NCBI GenBank assembly: GCA_035503915.1
Contig: DATJSU010000029.1
Location: 1-64,000, forward strand
From: DATJMJ01 sp035503915
GTDB lineage: Bacteria; Actinomycetota; Acidimicrobiia; Acidimicrobiales; Palsa-688
Length of the DNA: 64,000 nt
Direction: 5' to 3'
The position numbers were made by a program, and so were the translations under genes. Positions 1 to 6,484 of this stretch are shown here, one piece after another. The first letter of the stretch is position 1; the number at the start of each line of letters is the position of its first letter. The notes below the pieces were generated by a model. That model saw nothing but the letters and a program-made list of their open reading frames with translations. It ran no database searches and was not told where the DNA came from.

Positions 1-901
1 ACTCAAGCGCCTCGTCGACCACGCTGCGGTCCTCTTCGCTGGTCGGCTCGGCCACCAGCTGGTTAGCCGTAACTGCGCTCTGGCCCTGCCAGGCAACGCC
101 CACCGTGTCCCATTCGCAGTCAGCCTGCACCAGCCGGTACGCGAGGGACGGTGGCTCTCGGCCGATGTTCGTCTTGGCAATGGCGAGCACCCGCCGGCTC
201 TGGTCCTGAGGGTCACGGCCGACTACCCACTCAATGCGGGCCGCCGCCGTAAAGGCGATAGAACCGGTACCGGCATCCCTCGCGTCGCTGGCGCCGCCCT
301 TACGGTGGTGCCGACTAGCGAGAACGGCGCAGCGCTCGCGACGAGCCATCTGCGCCAACGGCACGAGCATCGATCGAACGGAGGCGTCGCGGTGGGTATC
401 CACGGCCGTTGTGATGAACGCGCTGAGAGGATCGACAATGGCAAGATCGACGCCGCTATCCCGCACAAGCTGGCCGAGCACGTCCACATCGCCCGGCAGT
501 GTCCACGACCGGTCAAGGCCCGTCTCGTTGTCCCGCACGAGCCCGTTGGCGATGGTGACTCTTTCGAGGTCGGCGCCGGCCGCTAGCAACCGAGGCACAA
601 GCGTGTCGCTAGGGTCGTCTTCCCCCGACAGCAAGAGCACGCTGATTGGCGCCGGCGGCTGACAGCCGTCAGGCAGGGGCGAGGCGGTGGTCAGCCGGGC
701 GGCGAGGTCGATCATTACGGCGCTCTTGCCTTCGCCGGGCCTCCCGCCAAAGAGGGCAAGACGGCCAGCAGGCAGCCAACCAGGCCAGAGCCAGCTAACC
801 CGCGTGGGGGCGATGTTGCTCGCCTGCCTCGCCACCATGGCCCGCCCAGCAGAAGGAGCCCCCTGCTTGATGGCCCGCGCCGCGCGCTCGCTAACCGGCA
901 C
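1..901 (-). CDS. RepA/DnaB-like AAA ATPase (partial)
   Basis: The minus-strand frame is open from a GTG at 901-899 to the window edge, giving 300 codons with the 3' end missing. A Walker A motif (GGRPGEGKS, residues 52-60) follows a short N-terminal stretch, then LLLSGEDDP and a Walker B-like VDLAIVDPLSAF. A later RHHRKGG plus T-rich segment fits the AAA_25/RepA family, the hexameric helicase-like ATPases of plasmid replication. The start overlaps the upstream gene's stop by 11 bp, so translation is probably coupled. In this context it likely serves replication or maintenance of the integrative element. A primase-helicase C-terminal part cannot be excluded because the end is not visible. Confidence 0.8.
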   Translation of the reverse strand, partial: MPVSERAARAIKQGAPSAGRAMVARQASNIAPTRVSWLWPGWLPAGRLALFGGRPGEGKSAVMIDLAARLTTASPLPDGCQPPAPISVLLLSGEDDPSDTLVPRLLAAGADLERVTIANGLVRDNETGLDRSWTLPGDVDVLGQLVRDSGVDLAIVDPLSAFITTAVDTHRDASVRSMLVPLAQMARRERCAVLASRHHRKGGASDARDAGTGSIAFTAAARIEWVVGRDPQDQSRRVLAIAKTNIGREPPSLAYRLVQADCEWDTVGVAWQGQSAVTANQLVAEPTSEEDRSVVDEALE

Positions 902-1184
902 GGTTCCCTCGGGCCCGGATCTCCCTGACGGCATCAGCGACAACGGCGTCAGCCGTGGCCTCCTCGATGCCGAGGCTGTCGGCCAAAATGAGCACTCCCT
1001 CTACCACGGCCTTCAGGTCCCCGCCAAAGCGAGCCGCTTCGAAGATGACGAAGGCCAATCGGCGAGGGTCTTGGCGCAGGAGCTCCTCTGCCGTCGGCGC
1101 GTCTTCTCGCCCTCGGCGGGGGAACGCCGCCCGACTCCCCGGGCTCGCATGGGGGCCGCTGAGCTTGGCGCCCTGGCTGGTCAT
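891..1184 (-). CDS. Hypothetical protein of integrative element
   Basis: This is a 97-residue protein that I do not recognise. It has a basic N-terminus rich in Gly, Pro and Arg, then an acidic helical segment with AEELLRQDPRRLAFVIFEAARF and an Ala/Asp-rich C-terminus; no Cys, signal peptide or membrane segment is evident. It overlaps its neighbours at both ends (ATGA with the gene upstream, 11 bp with the ATPase downstream), so it sits in the same transcript as the replication-type ATPase. That coupling is the main reason to call it real. A role as a small accessory to the replication or excision module is only inference. Confidence 0.6.
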   Translation of the reverse strand: MTSQGAKLSGPHASPGSRAAFPRRGREDAPTAEELLRQDPRRLAFVIFEAARFGGDLKAVVEGVLILADSLGIEEATADAVVADAVREIRARGNRAG

Positions 1185-1468
1185 GCTGTGAGGAACGCCC
1201 CAACGGCCGGTCTGTCAGCGACCAGCGCTCGCCAGTGAGCCTCGAGGACGGCGGCCGGATGGGCGCCGGCCATCTCTGCTCGGATGACCTCCGCCCCAGC
1301 GGCCGTCAGCCGACCTGCGTGCTCCGCTGCGTCCAGGCATCGGGCCACGCCGTCGTATAGCTCGGGATCGGAGTTGCGGGAGGCGTGCCTTGCTTCCAGC
1401 TCGGCCCAAAGTCGTTCGAGGATTTGGGCGTCAGGGTCGTCGAGATCGATGGTGACGGTCCTGCTCAT
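1181..1468 (-). CDS. Hypothetical protein of integrative element
   Basis: This is a 95-residue, acidic, Ala- and Glu-rich protein without a recognised family. It begins MSRTVTIDLDDPDAQ and is predicted mostly helical, with LERLWAELEARHASR near the N-terminus. ATGA-type overlaps link it to the excisionase-like gene upstream and to the 97-residue gene downstream, so it belongs to the minus-strand operon of the element. Position between an excisionase-like protein and a replication ATPase suggests an element housekeeping role, but nothing in the sequence itself shows a function. Confidence 0.6.
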   Translation of the reverse strand: MSRTVTIDLDDPDAQILERLWAELEARHASRNSDPELYDGVARCLDAAEHAGRLTAAGAEVIRAEMAGAHPAAVLEAHWRALVADRPAVGAFLTA

Positions 1469-1689
1469 GACACCGGCTCCCCATCGACAAAGGCCCGGAG
1501 GCTGGCGACGGAGACCAATCTCCTGGCGCCGACCTTGACCGAGTGGACCTTGCCGGACATCAACAGCTGGTACATCGTTGGCCGCGAAACCTCAAGCAGT
1601 CCCGCGGCTCGGGCAACCGAGCACGCGATCGCGTCAGGGCCGGGATCGTCTGTGCCGGTGGCTGCGATGGGAGCGGCTTTGGCGCTCAC
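1465..1689 (-). CDS. Excisionase-like HTH DNA-binding protein
   Basis: The 74-residue product has a MerR/excisionase-type winged helix-turn-helix at about residues 24-70: an AAGLLEVSRPTMYQLLMSGK helix pair followed by a wing VHSVKVGARRLVSVASLRAFV. This is the typical excise/HTH_17 form found in integrative plasmids and prophages. Directionality factors of this kind bind attachment-site DNA to favour excision by the partner tyrosine recombinase, or act as repressors. It lies in the minus-strand operon with 4-bp overlaps on both sides, divergent from the integrase operon. Whether it is the recombination directionality factor or just a regulator cannot be told from sequence. Confidence 0.8.
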   Translation of the reverse strand: MSAKAAPIAATGTDDPGPDAIACSVARAAGLLEVSRPTMYQLLMSGKVHSVKVGARRLVSVASLRAFVDGEPVS

Positions 1690-1970
1690 GACTCGCCCCC
1701 GACAGCGGCGAGAAACTTGACCATCCCACTCAGTGCCCGGCCGTAGGCGACCCCTTGGGGTGCCCTTGGGAAGCGTCGGGCTTCTTCCCAGGACTTCAGG
1801 GCGAAGACCGAAAACTGATGATCGCAGGACGCGACGAACTCTGGCCGGTTGAAGCCATAGCGCTCACGGACACCACGCGCCTCACGGCTCCTGACAAGTG
1901 CCCGGGCCACCTCCAGGTAGCCGACGTCCTCCGGTGTGAGCAATCTCTGAGCCACAGCACGATAGTACAA
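1686..1970 (-). CDS. Hypothetical protein, first gene of element operon
   Basis: This 94-residue protein is not recognised. A TTG codon at 1970 is the only plausible start, because the frame upstream lacks ATG or GTG before a stop. The product has a basic, helical character (LTPEDVGYLEVARALVRSRE) and a conserved-looking C-terminus with an aromatic/arginine segment. The gene is first in the minus-strand operon and overlaps the excisionase-like gene by 4 bp. The divergent intergenic region (1971-2093) should hold its promoter. Function unknown. Confidence 0.5.
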   Translation of the reverse strand: MYYRAVAQRLLTPEDVGYLEVARALVRSREARGVRERYGFNRPEFVASCDHQFSVFALKSWEEARRFPRAPQGVAYGRALSGMVKFLAAVGGES

Positions 1971-2004
1971 AGCACCGACATAACCGGATACGCCACTAGT
2001 TACA

Positions 2005-2071
2005 TCTGTGGGTATCTTGACTCAAATATGCAGGTCACAGACCGTTGTACTTCTTACGGCGATCGTATACA
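2005..2071 (+). promoter_or_regulatory. Divergent control region of the element
   Basis: This intergenic stretch is more AT-rich than its surroundings. TTGTAC (2045-2050) and TATACA (2066-2071) could be -35 and -10 boxes, although the 15-bp spacer is short. An inverted repeat TCTGTG (2005-2010) / CACAGA (2036-2041) spans it and could bind the excisionase-like protein or the HTH protein encoded next to it. The assignment rests on position and weak consensus matches. Confidence 0.35.
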
Positions 2072-2093
2072 CTAATGGTCGGAGGTGCTTGGA

Positions 2094-2678
2094 ATGGTTC
2101 CCAACCAACGAGGTGCGAGCGGCTCCCCTCAGTACGGCGTCAGGTTCAAAGACGGCTGGGTCGGAGTCCCCCTGCCCGGCATTCCTCAGCAGGTCGATGT
2201 TCTAATCGCTGAGGTGGGCGGCGTCTTACAGATCGTCGGTCTGCGAATAGACCCGACGTACGTCTGGGCGGGCAAGGGGTCCGACGGAAGCCCCGTCATG
2301 TCAGAGCCCCTGATCCGGCCGACCCAAGACGGAGAACACCTCGCGTGGGCCGGCCCGAAGCACATTGACCCGACGATCACCGCCGACCTGCTCCGACGCC
2401 TACCGCTCCGGCAGCTCCGTGCCGCGGCAGTTGGGGCGCTCAACGACGACGGCGGCTGGCTCGAGCCGTTCAAGATCGAGAAGGCGGGCCGGTCGTGGCC
2501 CGCGGACCATTACGAGGAAGTCGCGCGGGTGTACCGCAACGCGGGCCATGCACCTCTCAAGGCAATTCAGGAGACCTGGCACGTCAGTCGGCCAGCCGCA
2601 TCAAAGTGGGTCCGCAGGGCCCGGGATCTCGGTTACTTGCGGAGCCCCATCAAAGCGCAAAGGAGTGGGCAGTCATGA
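2094..2678 (+). CDS. Putative HTH protein upstream of integrase
   Basis: The ATG at 2094 is preferred over an in-frame GTG at 2085 because GGAGG (2081-2085) sits 8 bp upstream of it. The 194-residue product has a small N-terminal region and a C-terminal helix-turn-helix-like segment (about residues 145-185: HYEEVARVYRNAGHAPLKAI, then WHVSRPAASKWVRRARDLG). That helix pair resembles the replication/transposase-type HTH used for choosing DNA sites. It overlaps the integrase start by ATGA, so it is translated together with the recombinase. It may regulate integration or the element promoter; the family is not firmly recognised. Confidence 0.65.
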   Translation: MVPNQRGASGSPQYGVRFKDGWVGVPLPGIPQQVDVLIAEVGGVLQIVGLRIDPTYVWAGKGSDGSPVMSEPLIRPTQDGEHLAWAGPKHIDPTITADLLRRLPLRQLRAAAVGALNDDGGWLEPFKIEKAGRSWPADHYEEVARVYRNAGHAPLKAIQETWHVSRPAASKWVRRARDLGYLRSPIKAQRSGQS

Positions 2679-3853
2679 ACAAACGCAGGGGCGCTGGCGA
2701 AGGGTCCGTGTACCAGATGCAAGACGGCCGCTGGCGAGGCGCTATCGACCTCGGCTTGCAGAACGGCCGGCGCGTTCGCAAGGTCGTGACTGCCGAGACC
2801 AGGGCGAAGGCACTGAGCAAGCTTCATGACAAGCAGCGCGAACTCGACCAAGGCGTACAGGCCGACGCCAAGATGACCGTGGGTAAGTTGCTCGACCGCT
2901 GGCTCGGCACGGTCGTTGACGGCCGCGTGGGCTCGGACAACACCAGGGCGAACTACGAACAGATCGTCCGGGTACACCTGAAGCCGGCGCTAGGGAACGT
3001 CCGGCTCGACGAGCTCAGCGCTGAACAGGTCGATGACTTCCTGCGGGCCAAGGTAGCTGAAGGTAAGGGGCGCCTCCACATCGCAAGAATGCGAAGTCTG
3101 CTCGCTAACGCCCTGTCCTTCGCCGAAGCGCGTCACCTCGTCAGGTACAACGCCGCCTCGCTTTCCATGATGCCCCGGACCGAGGCACCCGTTGAGCGCC
3201 AGTCGCTCACTCCTGACGAGGCCCGGGCCCTACTGGCAGCCGCCCAAGGTGAGCGCCTCGAAGCGCTCGTGGTAGTGGGCGGGAGCGTAGGGCTGCGCCC
3301 GGGCGAACTGACCGGGCTCCTCTGGGCGGACCTCGACCTCGACGGCACTCCCCCGACACTCACGGTTTCGGGGTCGTTGAAACGGACGGCGAAGCTGGGC
3401 GGAGGCGGTTACACACTCACCCGTGGGGCCGTCAAGCGTTCCAAAGACGGCCTGAGGACCGTTGCGCTACCTCCCCGCGCCATTGCCGCCCTGAGGGTCC
3501 ACAAGCGCCAACAGGCCGCCGAGAGACTCGCCGCTGGCCCGCTGTGGCAGGACCACGGCCTCGTGTTCTCGTCCGAGGTCGGCACTCCTATCGACCCGAG
3601 CCACCTACGCCGGGTGTTTGCCCGCATAGCCCGCCGGGCTGGGCTCGAGGGCCCCGCCTTTGTGTACCTGCTCCGCCACACAGCCGTCAGCCTCTTGCTC
3701 GACGACGGCGCCTCGATAGAGGAGGTGGCCGACCTGCTCGGCGACGACCCGCGCACGTTGTACCGCTACTACCGCCACAAGGTTCGGCCGGTGGCCGACG
3801 CCAGCTTGCGAATGGAGCGGGTGCTTGGAAACCAGGCTGCTGGTGACGAATGA
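2675..3853 (+). CDS. int: Tyrosine recombinase / integrase
   Basis: The ATG at 2675 has AAAGGAG just upstream and overlaps the previous stop (ATGA), so I reject the longer frame opening at 2495. The 392-residue protein has an N-terminal AP2-like arm-binding region, a SAM-like core-binding domain (about 68-155) and a phage-integrase catalytic domain. The first catalytic Arg (R208 in GLRPGE), a Lys (K257), the second Arg (R334 in LLRHT) and the nucleophile Tyr (Y366 before RH) are visible. The usual His three residues before R334 is Tyr (Y331), and the His of the LGH motif is Asp (D357), a variant active site. It should insert and excise the element at the adjacent tRNA-Val. Confidence 0.93.
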   Translation: MNKRRGAGEGSVYQMQDGRWRGAIDLGLQNGRRVRKVVTAETRAKALSKLHDKQRELDQGVQADAKMTVGKLLDRWLGTVVDGRVGSDNTRANYEQIVRVHLKPALGNVRLDELSAEQVDDFLRAKVAEGKGRLHIARMRSLLANALSFAEARHLVRYNAASLSMMPRTEAPVERQSLTPDEARALLAAAQGERLEALVVVGGSVGLRPGELTGLLWADLDLDGTPPTLTVSGSLKRTAKLGGGGYTLTRGAVKRSKDGLRTVALPPRAIAALRVHKRQQAAERLAAGPLWQDHGLVFSSEVGTPIDPSHLRRVFARIARRAGLEGPAFVYLLRHTAVSLLLDDGASIEEVADLLGDDPRTLYRYYRHKVRPVADASLRMERVLGNQAAGDE

Positions 3854-4476
3854 GCTGGAGCTCAGGTCACGTCTCGGAGTTGACGCCTCTGGCGCCGGGC
3901 AGGCACATTCGGGTCCGCCGTCAGCTTCGGTTGGTCGGCCTGCCGTATTGGCACCACGGCATTGGTCTCGACGACTCAAGAATCATCGAGTTCGGCGGTG
4001 GAAACCTCTGGAATAAGGCACAAACGCAGATCAGGGAGGTTTCACCTAGCCGCTTCGCTCAGGGAGGGTCGGTGGAAGTCGTACGGCACCCGATCAAGTG
4101 GTTCGGCCTCACCTACTCACCCCTGTTGCCGCCCGAGCAAGTGGTCGATCGCGCCGAGTGGCTGCTGCACAATCAGCCGCCCACATATCGCCTCGGCTAT
4201 AGAAACTGTGAGTCAATCGCCCTCTGGTGCGCCACGGGCGACTTTGAGAGCTTTCAGGTCAAGGCATTCATGCTCTGGCGGACCGTCCTCACCCTACCCG
4301 TCATGGTTTTGCTGAAGAAGAAGCCGGGGAACCTTGCGTTGCTCGCGGTCACCGGGATTACGGTATCGCTGTTCACCGCCGTCCCCTACATCAATAGCTG
4401 GGCATTCTTCAATCACACTCGACTGTACCCAGGGATCGGGAACTGGACGCCGAAGCCGGGAGGCACAGTCCTCTGA
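3850..4476 (+). CDS. LRAT-fold (NlpC/P60-like) membrane protein
   Basis: The 208-residue product has the two hallmarks of lecithin-retinol-acyltransferase-like enzymes: a His box (WHHGIGL, H35/H36, followed by IIEFGGG) and a Cys box (YRNCESIALWC, nucleophile C120). Two hydrophobic segments at about 141-155 and 161-180 suggest a membrane-anchored C-terminus, as in eukaryotic HRASLS/LRAT proteins. Enzymes of this fold transfer acyl groups or hydrolyse lipids. The gene overlaps the integrase stop by ATGA and is the last gene before the tRNA boundary, the usual place for cargo. A role in modifying host or competitor lipids, or in defence, is inference. Confidence 0.75.
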   Translation: MSWSSGHVSELTPLAPGRHIRVRRQLRLVGLPYWHHGIGLDDSRIIEFGGGNLWNKAQTQIREVSPSRFAQGGSVEVVRHPIKWFGLTYSPLLPPEQVVDRAEWLLHNQPPTYRLGYRNCESIALWCATGDFESFQVKAFMLWRTVLTLPVMVLLKKKPGNLALLAVTGITVSLFTAVPYINSWAFFNHTRLYPGIGNWTPKPGGTVL

Positions 4477-4524
4477 CGACCCGGCCGCCTGACTGGGCCG
4501 CCGACCGCGGCCAGCTGCGGCTTA

Positions 4525-4545
4525 GGCTACCAGTTTGGCTACCAG
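4525..4545 (+). repeat. Two direct repeats GGCTACCAG near attachment site
   Basis: GGCTACCAG occurs at 4525-4533 and again at 4537-4545, a 12-bp period, between the cargo gene and the tRNA-Val 3' end. Short direct repeats spaced like this beside an att site are typical of integrase arm-type or excisionase binding sites. The function is inferred from position. Confidence 0.5.
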
Positions 4546-4605
4546 GAGCCTTCTGAGCGCTTCTCTAGACCGCTCTTCCGCCACAAACTTGCAGCTCGCA
4601 AGGGG

Positions 4606-4679
4606 TGGGCGTACGGTGAGTCGAACACCGGACCTCATGCGCGTCATGCATGCGCTCTAACCAACTGAGCTATACGCCC
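4606..4679 (-). tRNA. tRNA-Val (GAC)
   Basis: The minus strand folds as a full cloverleaf: acceptor GGGCGTA/TACGCCC, D arm GCTC/GAGC with a GG-containing loop, anticodon stem CATGC/GCATG with loop ATGACGC (anticodon GAC), and T arm CGGTG/CACCG with loop TTCGACT. The discriminator is A and CCA is not encoded. The anticodon loop has a non-standard A32 and C38. The 3' end is the likely attachment site of the adjacent element, which must have restored the tRNA end on insertion. Confidence 0.9.
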
Positions 4680-4761
4680 GAGCAGCGCACCACCTTACCA
4701 ACGCCGACCTCACCGTGCCCGCCGGGCCAAGAACAAGGCCGCTCCGAGGAGAGCAATCGGT

Positions 4762-6483
4762 TCAGCCGGCGACGACCGCAACCGCGCGTGGGCCGAGCTT
4801 GACCCGACCGCCTTCGAAGCTGGCGTCTTCGCCGGAACTGAGGAGCACCTCGGATTTGGTCGTAGCGCCCTCGAGGGGGAGCGCTTGGCCCTGGTCCGCG
4901 AGGTTGGCCGCGATGAAGCAACGGCCGCGTCGGACAACGAGCCAGCGCCGTTCCTCATCGAAGGCGGTCCCGACGAGCCGGTGGTTGTGGCCCGCCAGGT
5001 CAGGTTCCTGGCGGCGCAGGGCGATGAGGCGACGGTGCCACTCGAGGAGGGAACGGTGAGGCTCGCGGTCGGCCTCCGACCAGTCGAGCTTGGAGCGCAA
5101 GAACGTCTCAAGATCCTGTGGGTCGGGCACCTCGTCTCCCCCTTCGGTCGGGTGCTCGCGGCGGCGCCCGTCGCTAACGGCCCGTGCCAACTCGGGGGCC
5201 TTGTGGTCCGTGAAGTACAGGAACGGGGTCGAGGCACCCCACTCTTCGCCCTGGAAGACCATCGGGACAAATGGAGAGAGCAACAAGAGAGCCGCTCCCA
5301 CCTTGAGCAGGTCTGTGCCGACCAACTGCGACATTCGCTCCCCTCGAGCTCGATTGCCGACTTGGTCGTGGTTTTGCAAGAAGCAGACAAAGGCAGACCC
5401 AGGCAAGCCTGTCGCCGAGCGCCCCTGGTCCCGCTGGCGGAACTCCGAAAAGCTGCCGTCGTACACGAAGCCGTCCGTGAATGCCTTCGCTAGTTGGGCG
5501 ACCCTGCCGAAATCAGCGTAATAGCTGTGGCTCTCCCCAGTGAGGAGAGCGTGGAGGGCGTGGTGAAAATCGTCGTCCCAACAAGCAGAAAGACCATAGC
5601 CGTGCTCGCCTCGCGCCCGAGCGACCCGTGGGTCGTTGCGGTCGTTTTCAGCGATCAACCACAACGGCCTGCCTAAGTCGGTAGAGAGGAGATCGACAGC
5701 ACTTGCGAGCTGTTCGAGGATGTGCACTGCGCTCTCGTCATAGATCGCGTGCACCGCGTCGAGGCGCAAGCCGTCGATATGGTAGTCGCGCAACCACATC
5801 AGCGCGTTCCCGATCACGAACTCCCGGACGCCGTAGCTCCCTGCGCCGTCCATGTTGACGGCCGAGCCCCAGGGCGTCTTGTACGCGTCTGTAAAATAAG
5901 GGCCAAATTGCCCGAGGTAATTGCCCACCGGTCCCAGGTGGTTGTACACGACGTCGACAATGACAGCGAGCCCACGGACGTGGCACTGCTCCACGAAGTA
6001 CTTAAGCCCGGCCGGGCCCCCGTAGGCGTGATGAGGCGCCCAGAGGTCCACGCCATCGTAACCCCACCCGCGCTCGCCGCTCGCCTCAGCGACGGGCATC
6101 ACCTCGACGGCGTCCACCCCAAGGTGCACGAGGTGGTCCAAATGCTTTACCGCTCCCTCAAACGTACCTTCGGGGCTGAAAGTCCCAATGTGCAGCTCGT
6201 AAATCGCGTGTGGCGGCCATTTCGCGCCCAGCCTACCGACGCTCTGCCACGCAAAACCCTTGTGGTCAACGACGCCAGAGGGCCCCTCTATCCCCTGGGG
6301 CTGCCAGGCTGAGCGCGGGTCCGGGTGCGGGTCGCCACCGTCGACCGCGTACCGGTAAGTGGTGGTCTCCGCGCCCGAGAGGTGCCACCATCCGCGCTCC
6401 GCCCGCCGCATCGGGAGCCGCCGGCCATCCTCGAGGACGAGCTCGACCAGCCGGTGGCCGGGGGCCCAAACAGAAAACTCCAT
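4762..6483 (-). CDS. treZ: Malto-oligosyltrehalose trehalohydrolase
   Basis: TreZ hydrolyses the alpha-1,4 bond next to the trehalose unit of maltooligosyltrehalose, releasing trehalose. The 573-residue product begins MEFSVWAPGH (CBM48-like beta domain), chosen over an in-frame start 69 bp upstream because that one would run deep into treY. A GH13 barrel follows with the four conserved regions: VDVVYNHLG, GLRLDAVH (nucleophile D242), LIAEND (acid/base E279) and QNHDQVGNR (D373). Length is normal for the family. One base separates it from treY, which precedes it in the same transcript. The C-terminus has the usual small beta domain. Confidence 0.95.
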   Translation of the reverse strand: MEFSVWAPGHRLVELVLEDGRRLPMRRAERGWWHLSGAETTTYRYAVDGGDPHPDPRSAWQPQGIEGPSGVVDHKGFAWQSVGRLGAKWPPHAIYELHIGTFSPEGTFEGAVKHLDHLVHLGVDAVEVMPVAEASGERGWGYDGVDLWAPHHAYGGPAGLKYFVEQCHVRGLAVIVDVVYNHLGPVGNYLGQFGPYFTDAYKTPWGSAVNMDGAGSYGVREFVIGNALMWLRDYHIDGLRLDAVHAIYDESAVHILEQLASAVDLLSTDLGRPLWLIAENDRNDPRVARARGEHGYGLSACWDDDFHHALHALLTGESHSYYADFGRVAQLAKAFTDGFVYDGSFSEFRQRDQGRSATGLPGSAFVCFLQNHDQVGNRARGERMSQLVGTDLLKVGAALLLLSPFVPMVFQGEEWGASTPFLYFTDHKAPELARAVSDGRRREHPTEGGDEVPDPQDLETFLRSKLDWSEADREPHRSLLEWHRRLIALRRQEPDLAGHNHRLVGTAFDEERRWLVVRRGRCFIAANLADQGQALPLEGATTKSEVLLSSGEDASFEGGRVKLGPRAVAVVAG

Positions 6484-6484
6484 A

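Larger units (their letters stand above)
1..4605. mobile_element. Integrative element (one end) at tRNA-Val
   Basis: A block of small, ATGA-overlapping genes on the minus strand (RepA-like ATPase, two unknowns, excisionase-like HTH, unknown) faces a plus-strand HTH protein, a tyrosine recombinase and a cargo gene. The recombinase reads toward a tRNA-Val gene whose 3' end is the boundary. This is the classic layout of an actinobacterial integrative plasmid or prophage inserted in a tRNA 3' end. The other end is outside the window, so the second attachment repeat cannot be seen. The exact boundary at about 4605 is inferred from the tRNA end. Confidence 0.75.
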
